Shown here piece after piece: positions 7,346-15,833 of a stretch of DNA of 64,000 nt; position 1 is the stretch's first letter; each line of letters begins with the position of its first letter. The DNA comes from Actinomycetes bacterium. GTDB lineage: Bacteria; Actinomycetota; Actinomycetes; Actinomycetales; Cellulomonadaceae. The stretch is taken from positions 1 through 64,000 of the forward strand of contig JAEWOA010000259.1 of NCBI GenBank assembly GCA_023461115.1. Reading direction: 5' to 3'. Below the pieces are notes generated by a model. That model was not told the DNA's origin. It saw only the letters and a program-made list of their open reading frames with translations, and searched no databases. Both the position numbers and the translations under genes were made by a program.

Positions 7346-9727
7346 ATGACGACGACCGCGACCCAGGGTGCCCGCGCCCACACGGCGGACGAGCACGACC
7401 TGATCCGGGTCCACGGCGCGCGTGAGAACAACCTCAAGGACGTGAGCGTCGACCTGCCCAAGCGGCGGCTCACGGTGTTCACGGGGGTCTCCGGCTCGGG
7501 CAAGAGCTCGCTGGTGTTCGCGACGATCGCGGCGGAGTCGCAGCGCCTGATCAACGAGACGTACAGCGCGTTCGTGCAGGGCTTCATGCCCACGCTCGCG
7601 CGCCCGGACGTGGACCGGCTCGAGGGCCTGACCACCGCGATCATCGTCGACCAGGAGCGCATGGGCTCCAACCCGCGCTCGACCGTCGGGACCGCGACCG
7701 ACGCCAACGCGATGCTCCGCATCCTGTTCAGCCGCCTGGCCACGCCGCACCTCGGCGGGCCCAACGCGTACTCGTTCAACATCCCGACCGTCAGCGCGTC
7801 GGGCGCGATCACGGTGGACAAGGGCGAGGCGACGAAGGCCGAGAAGGTCACGTTCAACCGCCTGGGCGGCATGTGCCCGCGGTGCGAGGGCATGGGCTCG
7901 GTCAACGACTTCGACAAGTCCGCGCTGTACGACGACAGCAAGTCGCTCGCCGAGGGCGCGCTGACCGTCCCGGGCTACACGATCGACGGCTGGTACGGCC
8001 GGATCTTCCGCGCGAGCGGCCTCTTCCCCGCCGACAAGCCCATCCGCGAGTTCACGCCCAAGCAGCTGCGCGCGCTGCTGTACCAGGAGCCGACCCGCAT
8101 CAAGGTCGAGGGCATCAACGTCACGTTCGAGGGGCTGATCCCCAAGATCCAGAAGTCGTTCCTGGCCAAGGACGTGGACGCGATGCAGCCGCACATCCGC
8201 GCGTTCGTCGAGCGCGCGGTCACGTTCACGACGTGCCCCGAGTGCGAGGGCACGCGGCTGGGGCCCGAGGCGCGGGCCTCGAAGATCGGCGGCAGGAGCA
8301 TCGCGGACGTGTGCGCGATGCAGATCTCCGACCTCGCGGAGTGGGTGCGGGGGCTCGACGAGCCGACAGTCGCTCCGCTGCTCGCGGGGCTGCAGCACCT
8401 GCTCGACTCGTTCGCCGAGATCGGGTTGGGCTACCTCTCGCTCGACCGGCCCGCCGGGACCCTCTCTGGCGGCGAGGCGCAGCGCACCAAGATGATCCGG
8501 CACCTCGGCTCGTCGCTCACCGACGTCACGTACGTGTTCGACGAGCCCACGATCGGGCTGCACCCGCACGACATCGAGCGAATGAACACGCTGCTGCTGC
8601 AACTGCGGGACAAGGGCAACACCGTGCTCGTGGTCGAGCACAAGCCCGAGTCGATCGCGATCGCGGACCATGTGGTCGACCTCGGCCCGGGCGCCGGGTC
8701 AGCGGGCGGGACCATCTGCTTCGAGGGGACGGTCGAGGGCCTGCGCGCGTCCGACACGGTCACGGGCCGGCACCTCGACGACAGGGCCACGCTCAAGGCG
8801 TCGGTGCGGTCCGCGACGGGTGCGCTCGAGGTCCGCGGCGCCTCCGCGCACAACCTGGTCGACGTCGACGTCGACATCCCGTTGGGCGTGTTGTGCGTGG
8901 TCACGGGCGTGGCGGGGTCCGGCAAGTCGTCGCTGATCCACGGCTCGGTGGCGCCGCGCGACGGGGTCGTCGCGATCGATCAAGGAGCAATCCGAGGGTC
9001 GAGGCGCAGCAACCCCGCCACCTACACCGGCCTGCTCGAGCCGATCCGCAAGGCGTTCGCCAAGGCCAACGGGGTCAAGCCCGCGCTCTTCTCGTCGAAC
9101 TCCGAGGGCGCGTGCCCCACGTGCAACGGCGCCGGAGTGATCTACACCGACCTCGGCGTGATGGCGACGGTCGAGTCCACGTGCGACGAGTGCGAGGGCA
9201 AGCGGTTCCAGGCGTCGGTGCTGGAGTACACGTTCGGCGGCCGCAACATCGCCGAGGTCCTCGCGCTTCCGGTGACGGACGCGCTCGAGTTCTTCGCGTC
9301 GGGCGACGCCAAGACCCCAGCGGCCCACTCGATCCTCGCGCGGCTCGTCGACGTCGGGCTCGGCTACCTGACCCTCGGCCAACCGCTCACCACGCTGTCC
9401 GGCGGCGAGCGTCAGCGCCTCAAGCTCGCGACCCACCTCGGCGAGAAGGGCGGCGTCTACATCCTCGACGAGCCCACCACGGGCCTACACCTCGCGGACG
9501 TGCAGCAACTCCTCGCGCTGCTGGACCGGCTGGTCGAGTCCGGGAAGTCGGTGATCGTGATCGAGCACCACCAGGCGGTCATGGCCCATGCGGACTGGAT
9601 CGTCGACCTCGGCCCGGGGGCCGGGCACGACGGCGGCCGCGTGGTGTTCGAGGGGACGCCGACAGAGCTCGTCGCCGCGCGCTCCACCCTGACCGGGGAG
9701 CACCTGGCGGCGTACGTGGGGGCGTGA
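7346..9727 (+). CDS. UvrA2-like excinuclease-family ABC protein
   Basis: 793-residue soluble twin-ABC protein. Walker A motifs are GVSGSGKSS at about residue 47 and GVAGSGKSS near residue 528; signature motifs are LSGGEAQR and LSGGERQR. Zinc-type CxxC pairs occur around CPRCEG, CPECEG, CPTCNG and CDECEG. Only about 120 residues separate Walker A1 from the first CxxC, so the UvrB-binding domain of true UvrA is missing, and total length is well below about 950. This is the UvrA2/DrrC class, linked in other bacteria to tolerance of DNA-binding drugs or damage. A strong ribosome binding site fixes ATG 7346. Confidence 0.88.
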   Translation: MTTTATQGARAHTADEHDLIRVHGARENNLKDVSVDLPKRRLTVFTGVSGSGKSSLVFATIAAESQRLINETYSAFVQGFMPTLARPDVDRLEGLTTAIIVDQERMGSNPRSTVGTATDANAMLRILFSRLATPHLGGPNAYSFNIPTVSASGAITVDKGEATKAEKVTFNRLGGMCPRCEGMGSVNDFDKSALYDDSKSLAEGALTVPGYTIDGWYGRIFRASGLFPADKPIREFTPKQLRALLYQEPTRIKVEGINVTFEGLIPKIQKSFLAKDVDAMQPHIRAFVERAVTFTTCPECEGTRLGPEARASKIGGRSIADVCAMQISDLAEWVRGLDEPTVAPLLAGLQHLLDSFAEIGLGYLSLDRPAGTLSGGEAQRTKMIRHLGSSLTDVTYVFDEPTIGLHPHDIERMNTLLLQLRDKGNTVLVVEHKPESIAIADHVVDLGPGAGSAGGTICFEGTVEGLRASDTVTGRHLDDRATLKASVRSATGALEVRGASAHNLVDVDVDIPLGVLCVVTGVAGSGKSSLIHGSVAPRDGVVAIDQGAIRGSRRSNPATYTGLLEPIRKAFAKANGVKPALFSSNSEGACPTCNGAGVIYTDLGVMATVESTCDECEGKRFQASVLEYTFGGRNIAEVLALPVTDALEFFASGDAKTPAAHSILARLVDVGLGYLTLGQPLTTLSGGERQRLKLATHLGEKGGVYILDEPTTGLHLADVQQLLALLDRLVESGKSVIVIEHHQAVMAHADWIVDLGPGAGHDGGRVVFEGTPTELVAARSTLTGEHLAAYVGA

Positions 9728-9745
9728 GCCTGGCCCCGCGACCGA

Positions 9746-9771
9746 GCCCCGGCCGTGGCGCGCGCCGGGGC
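9746..9771 (+). terminator. hairpin after uvrA2-like gene
   Basis: Arms GCCCCGGC and GCCGGGGC enclose a 10-nt loop 19 nt after the stop codon. There is no U-run, as is usual in actinobacteria. Confidence 0.5.
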
Positions 9772-9787
9772 GCCGAGCCTCGGGATC

Positions 9788-9842
9788 TGGGCGTCAGAGA
9801 CCGGGCGTCAGAGAGCCGGGCGTCAGACCGGGCGTCAGAGAA
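9788..9842. repeat. short tandem repeat GGGCGTCAGA x4
   Basis: GGGCGTCAGA starts at 9789, 9803, 9818 and 9830 (spacing 14, 15 and 12). The last copy runs into the 3' end of the small membrane protein gene. The irregular spacing separates it from the 19-bp arrays. Confidence 0.8.
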
Positions 9843-10047
9843 CGGCGCCCAGCGCCGCAGCGATGCCGAAGCCGATGAGCGTCCACGCCACCATGCTGAC
9901 CGCGACGTAGCCGACGAACCGCCAGCGGTTGCTCGCGGAGCCCTCGAAGCGGGGCGCGGGCGCCCAGCGCATCGCGTGCAGCCCGCGGCGCAGGCGAGCG
10001 AACACCGGCGAAGGGACGTACGTGCGGGGCAGCGGCATGGTGGTCAC
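9835..10047 (-). CDS. small membrane protein, function unknown
   Basis: 70 residues, with one C-terminal membrane helix (FVGYVAVSMVAWTLIGFGIAAALG) after a basic stretch, a topology that leaves the N-terminus in the cytoplasm. GTG 10047 is chosen because aaggag sits 6 nt upstream on the minus strand; ATG 10038 is an alternative. It lies divergent from the MFS gene. No family is recognised. The 3' end overlaps the GGGCGTCAGA repeat. Confidence 0.55.
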   Translation of the reverse strand: MTTMPLPRTYVPSPVFARLRRGLHAMRWAPAPRFEGSASNRWRFVGYVAVSMVAWTLIGFGIAAALGAVL

Positions 10048-10158
10048 GGGAGGCTCCTTGTGGGCAAGTTCGTGGCGCGGCAGTGGCGTCGGGGTCACCG
10101 ACCCGTCAATCGTCTCACCATGCGGATGAGCGCCGCGTGGGGCTTTCGGCCCGAGGGG

Positions 10159-10164
10159 TAGGTT
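10159..10164 (+). promoter_or_regulatory. -10 box of leaderless MFS gene
   Basis: TAGGTT ends 6 nt before GTG 10171, with no ribosome binding site in between. Confidence 0.55.
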
Positions 10165-10170
10165 CACCCG

Positions 10171-11430
10171 GTGCTCCACCGCGTCGCCGAAGTCCTGTCA
10201 CCCGCCCGCCTCGGCAACCAGTTCCGGTGGCTGCTGGGCTCGTCGTGGTCGACCAACCTGGGCGACGGCATCGTCATCGCGGCCGGCCCGCTGCTCGTCG
10301 CCTCCCGGACGGACTCGGCGTTCCTGGTCGCGTCCGCCGCGTTCCTGCAATGGCTCCCACCGCTGCTCTTCGGCCTGTGGGCGGGCGCGCTCACGGACCG
10401 GTTGGACCGCCGCCGCCTCGTCATCGCCGTGAACTGGGCGCGCGTGGTCGTCCTGGCGTCGCTCGCGTTCGCGGTGCTGGTCGACTCCGCTCCGATCGCG
10501 CTGGTTCTGACCGCGATGTTCCTGCTCGGCACCGCCGAGACGTTCGCGGACAACGCGTCGGCCACGTTGATCCCGATGCTCGTGCGCCGCGACGACCTCG
10601 CGATCGCCAACTCCCGCATCCAGGCGGGCTTCATCACGGTCAACCAGCTGATCGGGCCGCCGATCGGCGCCGCGCTGTTCGCGGCCGGCCACGCCTCGCC
10701 GTTCGTCGTCGACGCGCTGCTGATCGCCGCAGGCGCGCTCATGGTGGCCAGGCTCCAGCTCCCGCCGCACGGCCTGGCCAAGCACGAGCGCTCGCACATC
10801 CGCGCGGAGATCGCCGAGGGCGTGCGGTGGGTGTGGCACCACGCCGCGGTGCGCACGCTCGTGCTGACGATCCTGATCTTCAACGTCACGTTCGGCGCCG
10901 CGTGGTCGGTGCTGGTGCTGTACGCCAAGGACCATCTGGGCCTGGGCGCGATCGGGTTCGGCCTGGTCACCACCGTGCAGGCCGCCGGCGGCCTCGTCGG
11001 GACCGCGTGCTACGGGTGGCTGACCCGCCACATCTCACTCGCGGACCTCCTGCGCATCGGCCTCATCATCGAGACCCTGACGCACCTGGCGCTCGCGCTG
11101 ACGCGCACCCCGTGGGTCGCGCTCGTCGTGTTCTTCGTCTTCGGCGCCCACGCGTTCGTCTGGGGCACGACGAGCATCACGGTCCGCCAACGCGCGGTCC
11201 CCACCGCGCTGCAGGGCCGCGTCGGCTCGGTGAACCTGGTCGGGGTGTTCGGCGGCCTGGTGGTCGGCTCGCTGGTCGGCGGCGTGCTGGCCCAGCGCTA
11301 CGGGGTGACGGCGCCGTTCTGGTTCGCGTTCGTCGGCTCGGCGGTGTTCGTCGTGCTGATCTGGTCGCAGCTCCGGCACGTCGCCCACGCCGACGCCCAG
11401 GACTCCCCGCTCGACGAGAACGCCGCCTGA
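10171..11430 (+). CDS. MFS exporter, EntS-like
   Basis: 419-residue major facilitator transporter with 12 predicted membrane segments. The loop 2-3 signature appears as GLWAGALTDRLDRRRLV, and a second loop between helices 8 and 9 reads YGWLTRHISLADLLRIG. Overall it resembles the enterobactin-exporter/MFS_3 group, which exports siderophores or drugs. It stands alone with its own leaderless-type promoter, so no substrate is implied by the neighbours. Confidence 0.85.
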   Translation: MLHRVAEVLSPARLGNQFRWLLGSSWSTNLGDGIVIAAGPLLVASRTDSAFLVASAAFLQWLPPLLFGLWAGALTDRLDRRRLVIAVNWARVVVLASLAFAVLVDSAPIALVLTAMFLLGTAETFADNASATLIPMLVRRDDLAIANSRIQAGFITVNQLIGPPIGAALFAAGHASPFVVDALLIAAGALMVARLQLPPHGLAKHERSHIRAEIAEGVRWVWHHAAVRTLVLTILIFNVTFGAAWSVLVLYAKDHLGLGAIGFGLVTTVQAAGGLVGTACYGWLTRHISLADLLRIGLIIETLTHLALALTRTPWVALVVFFVFGAHAFVWGTTSITVRQRAVPTALQGRVGSVNLVGVFGGLVVGSLVGGVLAQRYGVTAPFWFAFVGSAVFVVLIWSQLRHVAHADAQDSPLDENAA

Positions 11431-11531
11431 CGGCCGCGCGAGACTCCGAAGCCCGGACCTGTCGATCCCAGGCCCGTCCGCGCGTCATCCTGACGTGAGG
11501 GCGGCGCCGGCCGCCCGACGAGGAGGCGATC

Positions 11532-11933
11532 ATGTCCGAAGAGACGGCCACGCAGACCCCCGACGAGTCGGTGGCGCCCGACGAGTCCACCTACGTGCTC
11601 CTCCTGCACGGCCCCGAGGCCGTGTGGCTGACGGCGACGCCCGCCGACTACGAGCGCGCGATGGCCGACCACGGCGCCTTCACGGCCGCGTGCGCCGAGC
11701 ACGGTCATCGCATCCTCGGAGGCGAGGAGCTCATGCCGTCGACGGAGTCACGCGTGATCCGCCGGGCCGAAGGCGCGGTCGCGGTGTCGGACGGCCCGTT
11801 CACCGAGCTCGTCGAGCAGCTCGGCGGCTTCTACCTGATCGCGACGCGGGACCTCGACGATCTGGCCACGCTGGTCGCCCGCCTGCTGCAGGACGGCGAG
11901 GCAGCAGAGCTCCGTCCCGTCGTCGCGCACTGA
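11532..11933 (+). CDS. YCII-related (DGPF) protein
   Basis: 133 residues. The core is a YCII/DGPF domain: YVLLLHGPEAVW, the conserved DGPFTE at residues 95-100, and ELVEQLGGFYLIATRDLDD. Such proteins are the usual genomic partners of ECF42 sigma factors, and one follows here by 37 nt. Their biochemical role is unsettled. A gaggagg site 6 nt before ATG 11532 sets the start. The N-terminal 20 residues are acidic and Thr/Ser-rich and lie outside the domain. Confidence 0.85.
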   Translation: MSEETATQTPDESVAPDESTYVLLLHGPEAVWLTATPADYERAMADHGAFTAACAEHGHRILGGEELMPSTESRVIRRAEGAVAVSDGPFTELVEQLGGFYLIATRDLDDLATLVARLLQDGEAAELRPVVAH

Positions 11934-11970
11934 CGGGCACGTGCGGAGCCTGGGGGTCCAGGATGGGCCC

Positions 11971-13326
11971 GTGCGCGTTCCCGACGAGGCAGTCCCACCA
12001 CCCCAGGCCACAGCGACCAGTTCTGCCGACGCCACTTCGTCCGACGCCACTACATCCGATGCCACGGCCGCCGACGCCGCGGTCGCCGCGGCCTGGCGGG
12101 AGAGCTGGGGCCGGATCGTCGCGCTGCTCGTCGCGCAGTACCGCCGCCCGGACCTGGCGGAGGACGCCGCGGCCGACGCCTTCGCCACCGCGACGACCCA
12201 CTGGCGCGCCGACGGCGTCCCGACCAACCCCGGCGCCTGGCTCCTCACCGCCGCCCGCCGGCGCGTCCTGGACCGCCTGCGCTCCGAAGCGGTGCACCAG
12301 CGCAAGGCCCCGCTGATGGCCGTCGACGACGAGATGCGCACGCTCGCCGCCGCGGCCGACGACCCGGGCGCGCACGTCGCGGACGAGCAGCTCCGCATGA
12401 TCTTCGTCTGCTGCCACCCCTCGGTGTCGGCCGACGACCGCGTGGCGCTCACGCTGCGGTTCGTCGTCGGCCTGCCCACCGGGGAGATCGCGCGGCTGCT
12501 GCTGGTGCAGGAGTCCGCGATGGCGGCGCGGGTCACTCGCGCCAAGAAGCGCCTGGCGTCGGCGGGCGTGCCGTTCGCGACGCCACCGGCCGCCGAGCTC
12601 GGCGAACGCCTGGACGTCGTCGCCACAGTCATCTATCTGGCCTTCACGTCCGCGTACCAGGCGGGGCCCGACGAGGTCGCGCTGGCCGACGAGGCGATCC
12701 GGCTCGCCCGGCTGCTGGCCAGCCTGCTGCCGGGCAGGGACGTCGTCGAGGCCCTGCTCGCGCTCATGCTGCTGCAGCACTCCCGGCGGTACGCGCGGCT
12801 CTCGTCGGACGGGGAGCTGATCCTGCTGCCGGACCAGGACCGCGGGCTGTGGCGCTCGGACGAGATCGCCGAGGGTCTGGGGCTCGTGGCCGGGCTGCCC
12901 GCGGAGTCCAGCACCAAGCTCGCGCTGGAGTACCGGCTGCAGGCGCTGATCGCCGCGGAGCACGCGCGGGCGGACGCGCCCGGCGACACCCGCTGGGCGC
13001 GCATCGCGTGGTACTACCAGCAGCTCGAGGAGCTCACCGGCTCGCCGGTGGTCCGGCTGGCCCGCGCGGTCGCGGTGGCCGAGGCGATCGGGCCGCGCGC
13101 AGGGCTGGCGCTGCTGGAGGGTCTCGACGAGGCGCTGCCCCGCCACCACCGCCTCCCCGCGGTACGCGCCGAGCTCCTGATCCGCGCCGGCGACCACGAG
13201 GCCGCGGCCACCCAGTACCACCGCGCCCTCACCCTGGCGACCAACCCGGCAGAACGCCGCCACCTCCACGCCCGCCTCTCCACCCTCCCCACCTCACCCA
13301 CCCCAGGCGCGAGCCCCGCAGTTTGA
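11971..13326 (+). CDS. ECF42-type sigma factor with C-terminal helical domain
   Basis: 451-residue RNA polymerase sigma factor. Region 2 (RPDLAEDAAADAFATA) and region 4 (LTLRFVVGLPTGEIARLLL) lie in the first 210 residues. They are followed by about 220 residues of helical, TPR-like sequence found only in the ECF42 group (SNF/KDLR-type length). The upstream YCII gene is the diagnostic partner. GTG 11971 is preferred because CAGGAT lies 6 nt before it, as in the leaderless genes nearby; GTG 11941 would add ten residues. The last 40 codons are strongly C-rich. The stop lies inside array C. Confidence 0.85.
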   Translation: MRVPDEAVPPPQATATSSADATSSDATTSDATAADAAVAAAWRESWGRIVALLVAQYRRPDLAEDAAADAFATATTHWRADGVPTNPGAWLLTAARRRVLDRLRSEAVHQRKAPLMAVDDEMRTLAAAADDPGAHVADEQLRMIFVCCHPSVSADDRVALTLRFVVGLPTGEIARLLLVQESAMAARVTRAKKRLASAGVPFATPPAAELGERLDVVATVIYLAFTSAYQAGPDEVALADEAIRLARLLASLLPGRDVVEALLALMLLQHSRRYARLSSDGELILLPDQDRGLWRSDEIAEGLGLVAGLPAESSTKLALEYRLQALIAAEHARADAPGDTRWARIAWYYQQLEELTGSPVVRLARAVAVAEAIGPRAGLALLEGLDEALPRHHRLPAVRAELLIRAGDHEAAATQYHRALTLATNPAERRHLHARLSTLPTSPTPGASPAV

Positions 13327-13372
13327 GCCCAATCCGGCAGTTCAAACTGCCGGTGTGGGCTCAAACTGCCGG
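13317..13372. repeat. 19-bp word array C (palindromic)
   Basis: Direct anchors CAGTTT at 13319 and CAGTTC at 13338; inverted anchors AAACTG at 13344 and 13363. Both pairs are exactly 19 bp apart. The whole is a near-perfect palindrome that includes the sigma-factor stop codon and may also act as its terminator. Confidence 0.85.
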
Positions 13373-13444
13373 AATCACCGCCCGACGATCGGGCTGTCCA
13401 CAGGGTGCGGCACGCCAACCGCCCAGGTCGGGCACCCTCGGCGC

Positions 13445-14380
13445 ATGCCTCGACGACCCGGCGTCACCCCGGCACTGAGCCCACCGCCCGCCTTCGGCGC
13501 CCAGCTCATGCTGGCCAGCACGAGTCCGAGCTCGCTCGTGCGACGACGGGTCGCCGCCGGCGCCGCACGGAGGATCGCGCGCGGGGTCTACGTGCTCCCT
13601 GGCCCGGAGCCAGGGAGGTCCGACGACACCTGGGCGCGGATCGCCGGCGTCCAGCGGCGCCTCACTGGCCACGTCTTCAGCCACGAGTCGGCGGCGTTCC
13701 TGCATGGCCTCCCGCTGTGGCGGCAGTCGTCCCGCGTGCACGTCTACCAGCCTTCCTCGGCGAGTTCGCGTTCGGACCGCACGGTTGTGCGGCACACGCC
13801 TCTGCCGCCGGACGAGCACGTCGTCGACCTCCTCGGGACCAGAGCAACAGCGCTTGCGCGGACGGTGTGGGACTGCGCGACGACCATGCCGCCGGCCGGC
13901 GCGTTCGTCGTCGTCGACGCCGCACTCCATGCGGGCCTGCCGCGAGACGAACTCACGCTCCTCGCCACGGGTGCTGCCGGCCGGCGCGGCGCGGGCCGCG
14001 GGCGGGCAGTGCTCGACTTCGCCGACGAGGGCGCGGAGTCGCCTCCGGAGTCGGTGTGCAGGTTCCGCGCGCTTCTCGCTGGACTCCCCGTCCCCACGAC
14101 GCAGATCCCGGTGCGGACGCACACGGGGAACTACTGGGCGGACCTGGGCTGGCCCGAGTGGCGCTTGCTCCTGGAGTACGACGGTCGCGTCAAGTACCCC
14201 GACAGCTCGGCGTTCATGGCGGAGAAGCGGCGGCACGACTCGATCGTCGAGACGGGCTGGCGGATTGTCCGCCTCACCGCCGTGGACCTGCGGACACAGG
14301 CCGACTTCGAACGCCGTCTCCGCGAGCACGTTCCGGCGGCGGCGTGGCCGAGGGCACGTCGACGCGAGCTGACCTGGTGA
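13445..14380 (+). CDS. AbiEi/DUF559-like predicted endonuclease
   Basis: 311 residues. The N-terminal half resembles the AbiEi winged-helix domain (RIARGVYVLPG, then HVFSHESAAFLHGLPLW). The C-terminal part has a Vsr/DUF559-like PD-(D/E)XK nuclease pattern: ADLGWPEWRLLLEYDGRVKY, then EKRRHDSIVETGWRIVRLT. The D, E and K of these segments fit the catalytic triad. Such proteins are common, highly variable solo genes in actinobacteria, of unknown function. No partner toxin is adjacent. The gene is bracketed by arrays C and D, which share the CCGGCAGTT core. ATG 13445 has a CACCCT box 6 nt upstream and no ribosome binding site. Confidence 0.75.
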   Translation: MPRRPGVTPALSPPPAFGAQLMLASTSPSSLVRRRVAAGAARRIARGVYVLPGPEPGRSDDTWARIAGVQRRLTGHVFSHESAAFLHGLPLWRQSSRVHVYQPSSASSRSDRTVVRHTPLPPDEHVVDLLGTRATALARTVWDCATTMPPAGAFVVVDAALHAGLPRDELTLLATGAAGRRGAGRGRAVLDFADEGAESPPESVCRFRALLAGLPVPTTQIPVRTHTGNYWADLGWPEWRLLLEYDGRVKYPDSSAFMAEKRRHDSIVETGWRIVRLTAVDLRTQADFERRLREHVPAAAWPRARRRELTW

Positions 14381-14381
14381 G

Positions 14382-14456
14382 CCGGCAGTGCGAGTCCGGC
14401 ACATTGAGTCGAGACCGGCAGCCTGAACTGCCGGTCTCGGGCCGAACTGCCGGTCC
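14382..14456. repeat. 19-bp word array D (palindromic)
   Basis: Direct CCGGCA at 14396 and 14415 (plus an extra copy at 14382) and inverted TGCCGG at 14429 and 14448, again 19 bp apart. The centre, 14411-14438, is a perfect 11-bp stem with a 6-nt loop. It lies between the convergent endonuclease-like and mntH genes. Confidence 0.85.
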
Positions 14457-14471
14457 CGCGGCTGAGGGCGG

Positions 14472-15740
14472 TTAGGCCGTGAGCAACAGGGCGAGCAACG
14501 TCAGGTTCAGTGCGACCACCAGGGTCACCACCGTGATGAGGACCGCGTGCAGGCGGGCGCCGGTACGGGCCTCGCCCATCAGTGTCGCGTCGCGCGTGAG
14601 GCGGACCAGCGGGATGGCCGCGAACGGGATGCCGAAGCTCAGCACCACCTGGCTGACGACGAGGGTCCACGTCGGGTCGGCGCCCAACGCGAGCAGCAGG
14701 ACCGCGGGGATCAGCGTCACCACGCGCCGGACCAGCAGCGGCACGCGGCGGCGCAGCAGCCCGGCCATGATCGTCGCACCCGCGTAGGCCCCCACCGACG
14801 TGGACGCGAGCCCCGACGCCAACAGCCCCACCGCGAACGCCACACCGACCACCGGGCCCAGGCTCGCGGCGATCGCGGCGTGCGCGCCCTCGATCGAGTC
14901 GGTCCCCGGCACGCCGCGCAGCCCTGAGGCCGCGAGCAGCAGCAGCCCGATGTTCACCACACCGGCGACGACGAGCGCGATGCCCACGTCCCACTTGGTG
15001 GCGCGCAGCAGCCGCGCGCGCCACGGCCCGGCGGGCGCGAGGCCGTGGCGGTCCCGGGCGAGCGCGGAGTGCACGTAGATCGCGTGCGGCATCACGGTGG
15101 CGCCCAGCATCGAGGCGGCCAGGAGCACGGAGTCCGAGCCGTCGAACCGCGGCACCAGCCCGGAGAGCATGCCGGCGGCCGACGGCGGGCTGACGACGAG
15201 CCCCGCCAGGAATCCGAGCGTGATGACGGCGAGCAACCCGACGACGACGGCCTCGAACTGCCGCTGCCCGTACCGGTTCTGCGTGGCCAGCAACGCCAGC
15301 GACACCGCGCCGACGATCAGCCCGCCCAGCGCGAGCGGCACCCCGAACAGCAGGTGCAACGCGATCGCCCCGCCGACGACCTCCGCGATGTCGGTGGCCG
15401 CGGCCACGAGTTCCGCTTGCGCCCAGAACGCGAGCCGCGGCCCTCGTCGCAACCGCCGCCCGAGCGCGTCCGGCAGCGAGAGCCCCGTGACCAGGCCGAG
15501 CTTGGCGGACTGGTACTGGATCAGCACCGCGATGCCGTTCGCGGCGACGAGCACCCACAGCAGCAGGTACCCGTACCGCGCCCCTGCGGTGAGGTTGGCG
15601 GCCACGTTGCCGGGGTCCACGTACGCGATCGCGGCGACGAACGCCGGCCCCAGGAGCCACGCGCCCCCGCGCCCCGCGGAGCGCACCCCGACGGGCGCGC
15701 CAGGGTTGCGCGAGCCCGTGGAAGCCTGGCGGAGCGACAT
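14472..15740 (-). CDS. mntH: Nramp Mn2+/Fe2+ transporter
   Basis: 422-residue proton-coupled divalent-metal importer with 11 predicted membrane helices. The metal-site motifs of Nramp proteins are present: DPGNVAANL in helix 1 and MPHAIYVHS in helix 6, including the Asp/Asn and Met ligands. ATG 15740 is selected because gaggtg precedes it by 6 nt; the longer frame upstream would cover the promoter. A dyad over the -10 box suggests control by a DtxR/MntR-type repressor. The gene is monocistronic. Confidence 0.92.
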   Translation of the reverse strand: MSLRQASTGSRNPGAPVGVRSAGRGGAWLLGPAFVAAIAYVDPGNVAANLTAGARYGYLLLWVLVAANGIAVLIQYQSAKLGLVTGLSLPDALGRRLRRGPRLAFWAQAELVAAATDIAEVVGGAIALHLLFGVPLALGGLIVGAVSLALLATQNRYGQRQFEAVVVGLLAVITLGFLAGLVVSPPSAAGMLSGLVPRFDGSDSVLLAASMLGATVMPHAIYVHSALARDRHGLAPAGPWRARLLRATKWDVGIALVVAGVVNIGLLLLAASGLRGVPGTDSIEGAHAAIAASLGPVVGVAFAVGLLASGLASTSVGAYAGATIMAGLLRRRVPLLVRRVVTLIPAVLLLALGADPTWTLVVSQVVLSFGIPFAAIPLVRLTRDATLMGEARTGARLHAVLITVVTLVVALNLTLLALLLTA

Positions 15741-15759
15741 TCGGTGCACCTCGTCTAGA

Positions 15760-15780
15760 AGTTCGGAGACCCGAACTCTA
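15760..15780 (-). promoter_or_regulatory. mntH promoter with operator dyad
   Basis: AGTTCGGAGACCCGAACT (15760-15777) has perfect 7-bp arms and a 4-bp centre. A minus-strand -10 TAGAGT occupies 15780-15775, so a bound repressor would block it. Position and symmetry fit a DtxR/MntR-family site; the regulator is inferred. Confidence 0.55.
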
Positions 15781-15833
15781 ACGCGGACCCGACCGTCCAC
15801 CACCCCGACACGGCGAGGGCCTCAGCGGGCGGG

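Noticed and set aside
7346..9727. Canonical uvrA of nucleotide excision repair
   Set aside because: The UvrB-binding region is missing and the protein is about 150 residues too short.
9788..9842. Further member of the 19-bp arrays
   Set aside because: Copies step by 14, 15 and 12 bp and there is no inverted part.
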